Source: Actinoplanes xinjiangensis
GTDB taxonomy: Bacteria; Actinomycetota; Actinomycetes; Mycobacteriales; Micromonosporaceae
Direction: 5' to 3'
Length of the DNA: 64,000 bases
Assembly (NCBI RefSeq): GCF_003148685.1
Contig: NZ_QGGR01000013.1
Location: 232,457-296,456, forward strand
The position numbers were made by a program, and so were the translations under genes. The notes under the pieces are model-generated. The model made no database searches. It was not told the DNA's origin and saw only the letters and a list, made by a program, of their open reading frames with translations. Below, in pieces: positions 7,944 to 16,408 of this stretch. Position 1 is the stretch's first letter. Every line of letters starts with the position of its first letter.

Positions 7944-8723
7944 ATGTCCCGCTTCGAAAAGCAGACCGTTCTCGTGACCGGCGGCGCCGGTGGGCAGGGA
8001 GCCAGCCACGTTCGCGCCCTGCATGCCGAAGGCGCCGACGTCGTCATCGCTGACATCGATGCCGAGCGTGGTGCCGGTCTCGCCGCCGAGTTGGGAGACG
8101 GGGCGCGTTTCGTCCGCCTCGACGTGTCCCGGGAGGAGTCGTGGGCCGCCGCCGTCGCGGAGACCGAGAAGGCCTTCGGTGCGCTCACGATCCTGGTCAA
8201 CAACGCCGGGGTGCAGAACCCGCCGGCCCTCATCGAGTCCACCGACCGGGCTACGTGGACGCGCATCCTCGACATCAATCTCACCGGCACCTTCCTCGGC
8301 ATCAAGGCGGCCGCCCCGGCACTGCGGCGCGCGGGGGGAGGATCGATCATCAACATCGCTTCCACCATGGGCATCGGCGGCACCGCCTTCTACGCGCCCT
8401 ATGTCGCCAGCAAGTGGGCGGTTCGAGGGCTCACCCAGACCGCTGCCCTCGAGTTGGGCCGCGACAACATCCGCGTCAACGCCATCCACCCCGGCGTCGT
8501 CGCCACTCCGTTCATCACCGAGCCGGCGGCCGGCAGCGACGCCCCGATCGCCGACTTCTACTCACCCGAGCCGTTCGCCGTCCCGCGACTCGGGCAGCCC
8601 GCCGACATCACCGCGCTGCTGCTGTTCCTCACCTCGCCGCAGGCGGCCTTCATCACCGGCGCCGAGTATGTCATCGACGGGGGACTGCTCCTCGGCCCCG
8701 CGCTGCGGAAGGAAGCCGCATGA
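7944..8723 (+). CDS. SDR-family NAD(P)-dependent oxidoreductase
   Basis: 259 aa, the classical SDR length. VTGGAGGQGASHVRALHAEGADVV is the cofactor-binding TGxxxGxG region, LVNNAGVQNPP the NNAG motif, INIAST the serine strand and YAPYVASKWAVRG the catalytic YxxxK. The acidic residue after the second strand (ADID) suggests NAD preference. GGAGG (7931-7935) precedes ATG 7944. Its TGA overlaps the ATG of the next gene (ATGA), so the two are translationally coupled, and both are probably controlled by the divergent TetR repressor. Confidence 0.92.
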   Translation: MSRFEKQTVLVTGGAGGQGASHVRALHAEGADVVIADIDAERGAGLAAELGDGARFVRLDVSREESWAAAVAETEKAFGALTILVNNAGVQNPPALIESTDRATWTRILDINLTGTFLGIKAAAPALRRAGGGSIINIASTMGIGGTAFYAPYVASKWAVRGLTQTAALELGRDNIRVNAIHPGVVATPFITEPAAGSDAPIADFYSPEPFAVPRLGQPADITALLLFLTSPQAAFITGAEYVIDGGLLLGPALRKEAA

Positions 8724-9181
8724 ACCACGCGGGCGGGCATGGTGAGCACAGCGCGCCTGACCCGCTGGCGCACCTGCCGCACAAGATCAGGCGTGCCATC
8801 AGGATCACGCCCGCGGCCGGAACCCGCGAACGAATCGTGGACATCACCACCACCGGGCGGCGTACCGGACGGCCCCGGCGCATCGAGATCTTCTTCTATC
8901 GCGCCAACGACGTTACCTATCTCTGCAGTGGAGCGGGCGGAGGCGCGACCGGCTGGTACGCGAATCTGCGGGCGAACCCCGCTTTCACCTTCCACCTCAA
9001 GAACGGCATCAGAGCGGACCTGCCGGCGTACGCGACGACCGTCACCGATTCCGCGGAACGGGCGGCGGTGATCGCGGCCATCGTCGACGACCTCAACCAG
9101 CCTCACGACCCCGGCACCGTCCGGCCGACCCGTCCAGAGGACTGGGCCGCCAGCAGGCTGATGCGCATCGACTTCCACTGA
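8720..9181 (+). CDS. Deazaflavin-dependent nitroreductase family protein (Ddn/DUF385 type)
   Basis: 153 aa. The split-barrel signature is visible: RERIVDITTTGRRTGRPRRIEIFFYRANDVTYLC, then GWYANLRANPAFTFHLKNGIRADL, the region that binds F420 in the family. The C-terminal DWAASRLMRIDFH is also typical. Members reduce nitro or enone compounds with F420H2 or act as quinone reductases. The gene overlaps the SDR stop by four bases, so it is under the same TetR control. Presence of this family fits an F420-producing actinomycete. Confidence 0.88.
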   Translation: MNHAGGHGEHSAPDPLAHLPHKIRRAIRITPAAGTRERIVDITTTGRRTGRPRRIEIFFYRANDVTYLCSGAGGGATGWYANLRANPAFTFHLKNGIRADLPAYATTVTDSAERAAVIAAIVDDLNQPHDPGTVRPTRPEDWAASRLMRIDFH

Positions 9182-9735
9182 GCCGCCTCGCATGCTGAGG
9201 CGCGGCAAACGGCCGAACGCTCACGTCATGGACAGGGCGCGTTCGGGGGCACAAGCGGACGTCCAGGGGACGACGTGGACTTGTCCTGCCGTTCAGTCGT
9301 GGATCGGGGCGGCTATGTAGGGGAGTCGACCCGGCGGGAGATCGCCTACGCGGAGTCCCTCGGCAAGCCGGTTCGGTATCTGAGTAACTCCGCCCGGGGC
9401 GGGCTCCCGGCGAAGCCTCCTCCAGGCGCAGCGCCCTGCTCAAGAAGGCCGACGCCTCTGGTCACCGGCATACGAGCACATAGGTTAGGTTCCTAGGATG
9501 CTCTACCGGTGGTGAATCAGGCTGCCCGTGCCGTCCGTCGGACGCCTTCGGCGCTTGATCGACCACCGGCAGACGAGTACGTCGCGAGCCGGGTCGTCCC
9601 GGGCTCGGCCGATGCCGGTGGTGGGAGCTCGTCCGCCGGGGCTTGCCGAGCCCGTGAAAGCGGGACGTAAGCGCGGTGAAAGCGGCTCCGCATACCTTCG
9701 CCGGAGTAACGGGGCGGTAGGGCGCGGGGGGCGAA
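9182..9735. other. Gene-poor stretch with one gene fragment
   Basis: About 550 bp with no intact gene. A short fragment of a Rossmann-like protein is described separately (9275-9385). The rest shows no family match that I can recognise. The final 70 bases before 9736 contain GGGGGGCGAA (9727-9736), a possible ribosome site. Confidence 0.5.
9275..9385 (+). pseudogene. Fragment resembling a nucleoside deoxyribosyltransferase-like/DUF4406-type protein
   Basis: The frame contains GGYVGESTRREIAYAESLGK followed by PVRYL, the C-terminal motif of small actinobacterial and phage proteins related to nucleoside 2-deoxyribosyltransferases. Upstream of position 9300 the family pattern is lost, and downstream the frame runs into unrelated proline-rich sequence. 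I read it as a leftover gene end, not a working gene. Confidence 0.4.
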
Positions 9736-10632
9736 ATGCGGAACCGAAATATTCGTAGGCTGGCAATCGGACTGTCGGTTGCCGGCCTTGCCGTGGCGGG
9801 TCTCTTCGCGGTCCGGGTCTTCGCCGGCTCCGCACCCGCGGCGAAGGCCGAGCGGATCAGCGCGACGGCGGACATCCTGGACAGTGCGCGGAGCCGGCTG
9901 GCCAACGATTGTCTCGCGCGGCGGGGACTCACACTGCCGGACGAGGTCGCAGCCTCGGGTCTGGACCTGCGGGAGTTTCCGTACGGTGTCGACGACGTCG
10001 AGTGGGCAACCTCGCACGGGTACGGCACCGACCTGATGGACCAGGCGGAGCGGGAGCGGAAGTCCAGCCCGCGGAAGCTGTTTCTGGACGGTCTTCCACC
10101 GGCCCGCCGGGCCGCGATCCTGCTGGCCATGAACGGGGCCGGACCTCGCAGCACGTCCGTCACCGAGGCGCGGCTGCCCAGCGGTGGGGTGGTGCGGCGC
10201 AGCAGCGACAGTTGCATCGCCGAGGCGGAACGTGAGCTGTACGGCGACCTGGCCACCTGGTACCGCGTCGAGCGGGTGACCGACAACCTGCCCGGGATCT
10301 GGGTCGCCGAGGTGCTGGCCGATCCGGCCTATCGCTCGGCCCTCGGCGCGTGGGCGACCTGTATGCGCGGCCGGGGATACCACTACGACAACCCGTCGAA
10401 GGCTCATCAGGATCTTCGCACGGCACCCGGGGCCACCCGTGAACGCGAGATCCGGACCGCCGTCGCGGAGGCCACCTGCGCGCACAGCAGTGGGCTCGCG
10501 GCCACTGCGCGAGGCCTCGAGCAGCGATACGCCGCCTCGGTGCGCACGAAGTACGCCGATGAGATCGAGACACGTCGGCGCCTGGAGGAGGCCGCGGTTC
10601 CGCGGGCCTGCGCTCTGCTGCCGCAGTGCTGA
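9736..10632 (+). CDS. Exported protein of unknown function, actinobacterial WATCMRxxG type
   Basis: 298 aa. An N-terminal signal or anchor (RLAIGLSVAGLAVAGLFAVRVF) is followed by a mostly helical extracytoplasmic domain. Paired motifs NDCLARRGLTLP (about 55-66) and WATCMRGRGYHYDNP (about 203-217), plus cysteines at ATCAHS and PRACALLPQC, resemble the repeated (x)CM(x)xxG(x) modules in many actinomycete secreted proteins of unknown role. No catalytic residues are recognisable. There is no lipobox, so it is either anchored by the N-terminal helix or secreted. Confidence 0.75.
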   Translation: MRNRNIRRLAIGLSVAGLAVAGLFAVRVFAGSAPAAKAERISATADILDSARSRLANDCLARRGLTLPDEVAASGLDLREFPYGVDDVEWATSHGYGTDLMDQAERERKSSPRKLFLDGLPPARRAAILLAMNGAGPRSTSVTEARLPSGGVVRRSSDSCIAEAERELYGDLATWYRVERVTDNLPGIWVAEVLADPAYRSALGAWATCMRGRGYHYDNPSKAHQDLRTAPGATREREIRTAVAEATCAHSSGLAATARGLEQRYAASVRTKYADEIETRRRLEEAAVPRACALLPQC

Positions 10633-10698
10633 AGGGGCTGCCCGGTCTGGCACCGGGTTGATATCACCGCCGGCGACGCCGGCGGGGGAACACATCGA

Positions 10699-11301
10699 GT
10701 GAATGGGAAGTGCATGAGAAAAAGGCACATGGCAGTGGTTTCCGCCATTCTGATCGGTGCGGTCCTGGCTGCGGCGCCCGCCGCGGCGGCGGACCCGAAA
10801 CCCGCCGGCAGCGCGGCGGCCGGTAAGACCTCGGGCCCGGCCCCCGCGCCGGGAGCGACCGGAGTGCCGGGAGCGGCCGGCACTCCGCACCAGACAACCG
10901 ATGCGGCCTCGCTGAGCGCGCTGGCCGGGGACGGCTACTTCTACGCGTACGAGCACCGCAACTGGGACACGTCCGCCAAATACTGCCGGTGGGACGACAA
11001 GCACGGCGACTGGCGGCATCCGACGTGGAACATGCCGTACGGCGGCGATTGCTACAACTTCGCGTGGTACGAGGACTACATGTTGGACAACATGGCCAGC
11101 TCGGTGTGGAACAACGGCGTTCCCGACACCTACGACGACGTCATGATGTTCAGGGACATCGGCTGGGAGGGCGCCAAGATGTGCCTGGGCCAGGGCGACT
11201 TCTGGGGCGATCTGGGGCTCGGCTGGGAGCGGTTCGACGACGGCGGGTTCGCGAACGATGAGATCGGTTCGCATTCATGGCGACAGGAGTGCAACCTGTA
11301 G
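10699..11301 (+). CDS. Secreted I36-family protease inhibitor-like protein
   Basis: 200 aa from GTG 10699, with GGGGGAA eight bases upstream. ATG 10714 is an alternative, with GGGAAG but short spacing. Signal peptide: RKRHMAVVSAILIGAVLAAAPAAAA. A low-complexity Pro/Ala/Gly linker follows, then a domain (about 70-200) with YFYAYEHRNWDTSAKYCRW, NMASSVWNNG, YDDVMMFRDIGWEG, KMCLGQGDFW and a terminal SHSWRQEC. These match the actinobacterial I36-type inhibitor family with crystallin-like fold, more closely than the protein at 6517. Role: probably protects the cell or its secreted enzymes from proteases (inference). Confidence 0.8.
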   Translation: MNGKCMRKRHMAVVSAILIGAVLAAAPAAAADPKPAGSAAAGKTSGPAPAPGATGVPGAAGTPHQTTDAASLSALAGDGYFYAYEHRNWDTSAKYCRWDDKHGDWRHPTWNMPYGGDCYNFAWYEDYMLDNMASSVWNNGVPDTYDDVMMFRDIGWEGAKMCLGQGDFWGDLGLGWERFDDGGFANDEIGSHSWRQECNL

Positions 11302-11314
11302 CCGTCGGGTGACG

Positions 11315-11343
11315 CGGCGCCGATGCCCCGGGCATCGGCGCCG
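11315..11343. terminator. Hairpin between convergent genes
   Basis: A 14-bp perfect stem closed by a single unpaired base (left arm 11315-11328, right arm 11330-11343, core GGCGCCGATGCCC). In practice the tip would open to a small loop. It separates the secreted inhibitor gene from the convergent minus-strand five-gene block. Confidence 0.65.
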
Positions 11344-11480
11344 GCAGTCGTGGCACCGAAACGCCCGCAGTCCGCCGGCGCGGATCGCTGACCGTGCGGG
11401 CACCGGGGTGCCGGGGAAAGCGGACCCGGGAAACAGGTACGCCCCTGGGCGCGCCGGCAGCGCACGGCGGTGGTGCTGGT

Positions 11481-13130
11481 CTACAGGCCGAGGGAGGGGC
11501 CGTCGCGGTCGCGTTCGGCAGCTGCCGCTTCCCGGGAGACTTCCTCGCGTTCGGCTTCTTCCCGCTCGGCGGTCGCCTGGTCCAGGGTGCCGCGCAGACG
11601 CGCTTCGCCGCGTAGGGCGGCAGCGTCCCGGGCCGCTTGTTTCGCCTGCTCAAGGGTGGTGTCGGCACGCTGGTGGAGGTCGTGCTCCGCGCCGAGGTCA
11701 CGTTGCCGGGCGTCGTCGGTGTGGTGGTCCCACCGCTGGGTGAGGTCCTCGAGTTCCGCCGCCGCGGCGGCGGAACCGTCGATGCCGCCGGCGAGCTGGT
11801 CGTGGTCGGCAGCGCGACGTTCATGCCGCTGGGCTTCGGCAACGGCGTTGCGTGCGGCGTCACGAAGCCGCTGCCGACGGGCGGCGATCTCTTCAGGGGA
11901 GGTCCCGGCTTCGCGCAGTGTGTGGGCATCCTGCTGGGCTGGCTCCGCCAGCTGGTGGATGTCCTGCCACGCCTGGCGGGAGAGGGCGTACTGCTCGGCG
12001 GCCGCGTCACGGGCCGCGGTGGCGGCTGCGGCGGCGTCGACCCGGGTGGTCAGGGCGGCTCGACGTTGTTCGAGTGCACGCGTGGCCGGTCCCTGCCCGC
12101 GCTGGACGGTTTCGTGTAGCCGCCGGGCTTCGGCGGCCCGATTCCGCGCGCCGGCCTCGAGCTGGGCGGCAGCGCGGTCGGCGGCGGCGATCGCGGTCGG
12201 CAGGTCAGCGGTGCGGATCATGCCGTGCGGCCGGGTCCGCCAGCCGGGAACGGGGGGCTCGCGCTGCTCCGGCTCCGGGTCAGGGAGCTGCGCGGCGGCC
12301 GGGTTCGGGGCCACGGGTTCGGCTTCTTGTGGCTGCGGCCGCAGGGTTCCGGCGACGCGGAGGTCCTCGGCGTCGACCTGCGCCATCACCTCGGCGAGGT
12401 GTGTCTGCCGCTCGGCCGGGGCCAGCCGGAGCAGGGCCGCGGTGTCGACGTATCCCGGCAGGGCCGGATCGTCGATCTGGATTCGTGCCCGCACCGGGCC
12501 GGGCTCGAGCAGGGCGTGCAGGGCTGCCGGAATCTTCTCCGGCGGCGGGTGGGCGAAGGCGATCCGGTCGGCGCCGGCGTCGGGTGTGCGCCGCACGGCG
12601 GGCAACTCGGTGCTGTACAGGATCGCCGCGGTGTGCGCGTGATCGGAGAACACCACCGTCCGGCCGTGGATGTTCTCGGCGTAGCGCTCCGACAGCCGGT
12701 CCCACACCTCGCGGACATCGTCGGGGTCGAGGTCGAGGGCCTCGATGGTGCGCCGGTCGTTGAGCCAGTGCTGGTCCATCTCGGTACCGCCCGGCGTGAG
12801 GTGGATGACGGTGGCCGGCCGGGTCGGGTCCAGGCGGGTGACGTGCTCGGCCCAGGCTTGTGCAACGTAGCGGTTACCCACGAAGTCGCCGGTCGACGGG
12901 TGCCGCGACCGCCACGCCCAGAGGGTGGCGCCGTCGAACGGGGAACTCAGGTCCATGGTTTCGGCGCGCTGCCACAGGTAATCCAGCACGTCCTGATCTC
13001 CGGCCAGGGAACGCAGCCGTTCGGCGCACCGCTGGACGCCCGCATCATCGGGGCGCCGGGCCTCACGCTGCCGCTGAAGATCAACCGCTCGATCCCACAT
13101 CTCGGGGACGAGCTGCACCCGACGGCTCAC
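11481..13130 (-). CDS. Unknown protein with long C-terminal coiled coil, last gene of the ATPase/protease block
   Basis: 549 aa from GTG 13130, which overlaps the stop of the preceding gene (GTGA). No known family is recognised. Residues 1-240 form a globular domain containing GDFVGNRYVAQAWAEHVTRL, a conserved-looking PATVIHLTPGGTEMDQHW and HGRTVVFSDHAHTAAILY. Residues about 240-320 are Pro-rich. From about 325 to the end it is an Ala/Arg/Glu-rich heptad region predicted to be coiled coil. The high charge and lack of a signal or membrane segment suggest a cytoplasmic protein, perhaps a substrate or scaffold for the neighbouring VirD4-type ATPase (inference). Confidence 0.75.
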   Translation of the reverse strand: MSRRVQLVPEMWDRAVDLQRQREARRPDDAGVQRCAERLRSLAGDQDVLDYLWQRAETMDLSSPFDGATLWAWRSRHPSTGDFVGNRYVAQAWAEHVTRLDPTRPATVIHLTPGGTEMDQHWLNDRRTIEALDLDPDDVREVWDRLSERYAENIHGRTVVFSDHAHTAAILYSTELPAVRRTPDAGADRIAFAHPPPEKIPAALHALLEPGPVRARIQIDDPALPGYVDTAALLRLAPAERQTHLAEVMAQVDAEDLRVAGTLRPQPQEAEPVAPNPAAAQLPDPEPEQREPPVPGWRTRPHGMIRTADLPTAIAAADRAAAQLEAGARNRAAEARRLHETVQRGQGPATRALEQRRAALTTRVDAAAAATAARDAAAEQYALSRQAWQDIHQLAEPAQQDAHTLREAGTSPEEIAARRQRLRDAARNAVAEAQRHERRAADHDQLAGGIDGSAAAAAELEDLTQRWDHHTDDARQRDLGAEHDLHQRADTTLEQAKQAARDAAALRGEARLRGTLDQATAEREEAEREEVSREAAAAERDRDGPSLGL

Positions 13131-13657
13131 CGGCCGTCGCGGTACGGGGTGAACGCCAGCCGCAAGGAGGCACTGCCCGGCCGGCTGCCGTCGGCGGTTC
13201 CCACGGCAAGATTGATCCACAGCGTGACGACGACACCGATGTCCGGTCGCGGCCAGACCGCGGACCTCACCCGCCCGGCCTGGCCGTCCTCGATGGCCGG
13301 CCCGAGCACGGTCTGTGCCGCGGCGAGGTAGCCCGGCCACGCATCGAGCGCGTCGGTCATGACCGCGGCATTGTCGCTGGACGTCGCGGCCCGCCGTTTC
13401 CACAGCACCTGCAGCGCCTCGTTGATGCGTTGCGCGCCGGGCTCGCGGAACAGGGTGACACTGGCGCCCGCCGCGGAAACCGTCAGGTCCAGGTCAGGGC
13501 CGATGCTGGTCAGCTCCCAGCCGATCCGGTGCGCCCAGCCACGGGGGTCGTCGCCGTCCGGCCCGGCCCACACCGCGGTCCAATCCGCGTCGACCAGCCG
13601 GTGCAGGTCGTCGCCGAGCTGCCCGGGACTGCGCTTGATGGTCAACGCCGCGGCCAT
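13127..13657 (-). CDS. Unknown conserved-looking protein within the ATPase/protease block
   Basis: 176 aa. Codon use and the four-base overlap with the next gene support it as real. Visible features are an N-terminal KRSPGQLGDDLHRLVDADWTAVW, an alternating hydrophobic core (GWELTSIGPDLDLTVSAAGASVTLF) and a C-terminal beta-rich part (VRSAVWPRPDIGVVVTLWIN). There are no cysteines, signal peptide or membrane segments. The family is not recognised; the size and beta-strand pattern would suit a small chaperone or immunity-like protein, but that is only inference. It starts 100 bp after the zinc-ribbon membrane protein gene ends. Confidence 0.7.
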   Translation of the reverse strand: MAAALTIKRSPGQLGDDLHRLVDADWTAVWAGPDGDDPRGWAHRIGWELTSIGPDLDLTVSAAGASVTLFREPGAQRINEALQVLWKRRAATSSDNAAVMTDALDAWPGYLAAAQTVLGPAIEDGQAGRVRSAVWPRPDIGVVVTLWINLAVGTADGSRPGSASLRLAFTPYRDGR

Positions 13658-13757
13658 GGCTCCTCCAATATCCAGTCGTGATCCCGTCGGCGCGCTCCAC
13701 CGACCCGCATCGACATCGGTAACGGTAGTCGGCGGCGGCTCGGCGAGGGGTGCAGTC

Positions 13758-14996
13758 CTATCGAGTCCAGGTAACCGTCGCCGGGTCTGCCGGATCGGTG
13801 GTGACGGTGCCGCCGACCTGCACGGGAAGGCGCTGAGTGATGGTGTCGCGGGTTCGGGTCACGCTGGTGAACGCCGTGTAGGTGACCGTGACCTGGCCGG
13901 GCGTCACGGTCCGCACGGTCGCCGGGGCGCCGGTGAGGCCGGGGTCATCGACGGGGACGATCTCCACGGTCGGCGGTTGCAGGTCGTACCAGCGCACGTC
14001 GTCGGCGCCGATGACGATGCCGGGTACCTGGAACGGGCAGCCGGGCGGGCGGAGATCGGTCTGCCTGGTGCAGTCGGTGAGCAGCGCACGGATCTGCTCG
14101 TCGACCTGGGCGGCGGCCTCAGGCCGGACCCGTACCGTGAGCGCGACCTGCTGCGGGGTGGCCCGGCTGTCGGCGGTCGCCGGGACGTCGACGCGGACCG
14201 GGCCGGCCTCGGCCGGGGCGAACAGCACGTCGCCGGCGGCCTGGACGCTGTAGGTGCCGGGCAGCACGGTCAGGCCCGGCCCGTCGGGCTCGCCGGCGGG
14301 CACGGTGGCGGCACCGACCTGGACCTGCGCGACGCGGACGCCGGTGATGGTGAGCCGTCCGGTGGCGCCGTACAGGATCCGGTAGGGCCGGGCCAGGCCG
14401 TCACCGGTGCGCTGCACCCGGATGGTGGTCTCCTGCCGGGCGCCGGACAACCGGTAGGACACCGGCACGAACGCGATCGACTTGTCCGGGCGCCGGGTGA
14501 TGTCGGCTGGATCGCCGTAGACCGGCTCACCGATGTCGACGTGTTCCGGCGGCTGATAGCCGCCGGCCAGAGCGGTCCCGGTGCAGGCCGGTGAGGCGCA
14601 GCCGGCCAGGTCGGCGGCGGCCGCGGTGTCGCGGGCGGTCAGGGCGGCGAACAACTCCCGGACCGGCTGCTCGGGCGGGTGCCGGGCATCGTTGATCGCG
14701 ACGACGGCCAGGTAACCGAGCAGGGCCAGCACGAGCAGCACGGCGGCACCGCCGCCGGCGAGCCAGGGGGCACGGCCGCTGGGACGCCGGGTCCACCACG
14801 CCGGCGCCCGCGGCGGAGGCCCCGGAGCCGGAGCTACCGGCTCCGCCGGTGCCGGTGAGGGCGCCGGTGGGGTGGGCGTGGGGTCAGGCCCCGGTGCGGG
14901 GTGGGAGGTCAGTGGGGCGCCGCAGGCGTGGCAGAACCGGGCGTTGTCCCGGTTCGGGGCGCCGCAGCGCGGGCAGGCCGGGGCGGCGGCGGTCAC
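13758..14996 (-). CDS. Membrane protein with N-terminal zinc ribbon and large extracytoplasmic domain
   Basis: 412 aa from GTG 14996, overlapping the upstream ATPase stop by GTGA. A four-cysteine zinc ribbon (CPRCGAPNRDNARFCHACG, about 8-26) is followed by a Pro-rich linker, one membrane helix (LAGGGAAVLLVLALLGYLAVVAI, about 80-102) and about 300 residues outside. The external part has repeated beta-strand segments and cysteine pairs (GCASPAC and a pair near 318-327). This layout resembles zinc-ribbon plus single-helix proteins common in actinomycetes. The tight coupling to the ATPase gene suggests it forms the membrane platform for it (inference). Confidence 0.8.
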   Translation of the reverse strand: MTAAAPACPRCGAPNRDNARFCHACGAPLTSHPAPGPDPTPTPPAPSPAPAEPVAPAPGPPPRAPAWWTRRPSGRAPWLAGGGAAVLLVLALLGYLAVVAINDARHPPEQPVRELFAALTARDTAAAADLAGCASPACTGTALAGGYQPPEHVDIGEPVYGDPADITRRPDKSIAFVPVSYRLSGARQETTIRVQRTGDGLARPYRILYGATGRLTITGVRVAQVQVGAATVPAGEPDGPGLTVLPGTYSVQAAGDVLFAPAEAGPVRVDVPATADSRATPQQVALTVRVRPEAAAQVDEQIRALLTDCTRQTDLRPPGCPFQVPGIVIGADDVRWYDLQPPTVEIVPVDDPGLTGAPATVRTVTPGQVTVTYTAFTSVTRTRDTITQRLPVQVGGTVTTDPADPATVTWTR

Positions 14997-16405
14997 GGCG
15001 CGGCCGGAGGGGTGAGAGGCAGCAGCGGCGTGTAGCCGGACAGTGCCTTGTACGGCGGCATCAGCCCGGCGGGGCGGGTCTCGACCAGCAGCGGCGCGTC
15101 GGAGCGGTAGAACAGCCAGGCCCGCCCGGGCGGGAGCTGCTGCAGCGCGTCGACGGGCAGCACCGGCCGGTACAGCGAGCCGATCGCGTGCTGCCGGCCG
15201 GAGGCGTCGCGGTCGGCCAGCCGGCCCGGCCGGTCGGGGGAGTGGGCGGGATCGGGGCCGCCGGCGTAGTAGGTGGTCTGGGCCTGCCGGTACTCCCCGG
15301 CCCACGACGAGATGTCGCGCAGGTCGGCGCCGTTGGACATGCCGCCGTAGATCACCTTGGCGGTGGTGGCGGTGAGGATGGCCTGCTGCAGGTCGGCGCC
15401 GTAGCGGGCGCGCAGCTGGGCGAGGCTCTGCGCGGCCCACAGAGTGACGATCCCGGCGCCGCCGCCCTCGGACGCCAGCGACGGCAGCGACTCCAAGGGC
15501 GCGATGTTGGCGATCTCGTCCAGGGCCAGCAGCAATGCCGGATCGAGCCGGCCGCCCGGCCGGGTGGCGGCGAGTTCGGCGGCGCGCTGGGCGATCGCGT
15601 CGACCAGGCCGACGATCAGCGGTGCCGCGACCTTCTGATGGTGTGACGGGCCGACGATGAACAGTGTCGAGCCGGAGGTCAGGAACGCGTCGATGTCCAG
15701 GTACGGGCCCAGCGCGGAGGCGCGGACCCGGGGTTCGGCGGTCGCGTCGATGCAGTTGCGGGCCATCGAGTAGAAGCTCCCGCGTTCGCGGTCGCCGAGC
15801 AGTTGCAGCGCGTCGAGGTCGTCGGCCCAGTCCACGGCCTCCGACGTCGAGGCCCGTAACACCGCGGCGGCCGGGTCGGTTTCCTGCCGGGCCAGCCGGC
15901 GCCGCACGTCGACGATGCTGGAGCCGTCGAGGGCGGCGGCGTGGAACAGCGCCCGCAGGATCGAGGCGGCGCCGGTCGTCCAGTGCGCGCTGTCGCTGAT
16001 GCCCTGGCCGACCACGGCGACCATCGCCGAGGCCCGCCGGTACGCGACCGACGGGTTCTCACACCCGGCGATCGGCGACCACTGCACGCTGGTCACCCCG
16101 GGCACCGACGCGAACGGGTCGTACACGTACACGTGCCCGCCCCGGCCGGACGCCAGCTCGCGGCGCCGGTTGCCGGTGAACTGCAACAGGTCCGGGCGGG
16201 TGGAGGTGACCACCGCCGGGCCGTCCCAGCCCATCAGGGTCGGGATCAGGATCCCGGAGCTCTTGCCGTAGCGGGGCGGCCCGACGACCCCGACGGAGTC
16301 GCTGGAGTTCGACCAGCACGGCCGGTGGCCGTCGAGCGGGTCCAGGCCCAGATAGACCGCCTGCCGGGCGGTGACGGTGAACGAGTCGATCGGCGGGAAG
16401 TCCAC
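14993..16405 (-). CDS. VirD4/TraG-type ATPase (type IV coupling protein family) without N-terminal membrane helices
   Basis: 470 aa from GTG 16405. Walker A is GPPRYGKSS (Lys48), and Walker B is LLLALDEIANI (Asp296-Glu297) followed by LPSLASEGGGAGIVTLWAAQSLAQL, the conserved TraD/VirD4 motif after Walker B. The arginine-rich region AYRRASAMV and the C-terminal part match the TraM-recognition half. Classical coupling proteins begin with membrane helices; here the protein starts only 40 residues before Walker A with no hydrophobic segment. It probably uses the neighbouring membrane proteins as anchor. It should form a hexameric DNA- or protein-pumping motor. No relaxase or VirB4 gene lies nearby. 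Confidence 0.88.
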   Translation of the reverse strand: MDFPPIDSFTVTARQAVYLGLDPLDGHRPCWSNSSDSVGVVGPPRYGKSSGILIPTLMGWDGPAVVTSTRPDLLQFTGNRRRELASGRGGHVYVYDPFASVPGVTSVQWSPIAGCENPSVAYRRASAMVAVVGQGISDSAHWTTGAASILRALFHAAALDGSSIVDVRRRLARQETDPAAAVLRASTSEAVDWADDLDALQLLGDRERGSFYSMARNCIDATAEPRVRASALGPYLDIDAFLTSGSTLFIVGPSHHQKVAAPLIVGLVDAIAQRAAELAATRPGGRLDPALLLALDEIANIAPLESLPSLASEGGGAGIVTLWAAQSLAQLRARYGADLQQAILTATTAKVIYGGMSNGADLRDISSWAGEYRQAQTTYYAGGPDPAHSPDRPGRLADRDASGRQHAIGSLYRPVLPVDALQQLPPGRAWLFYRSDAPLLVETRPAGLMPPYKALSGYTPLLPLTPPAAP

Positions 16406-16408
16406 CGG

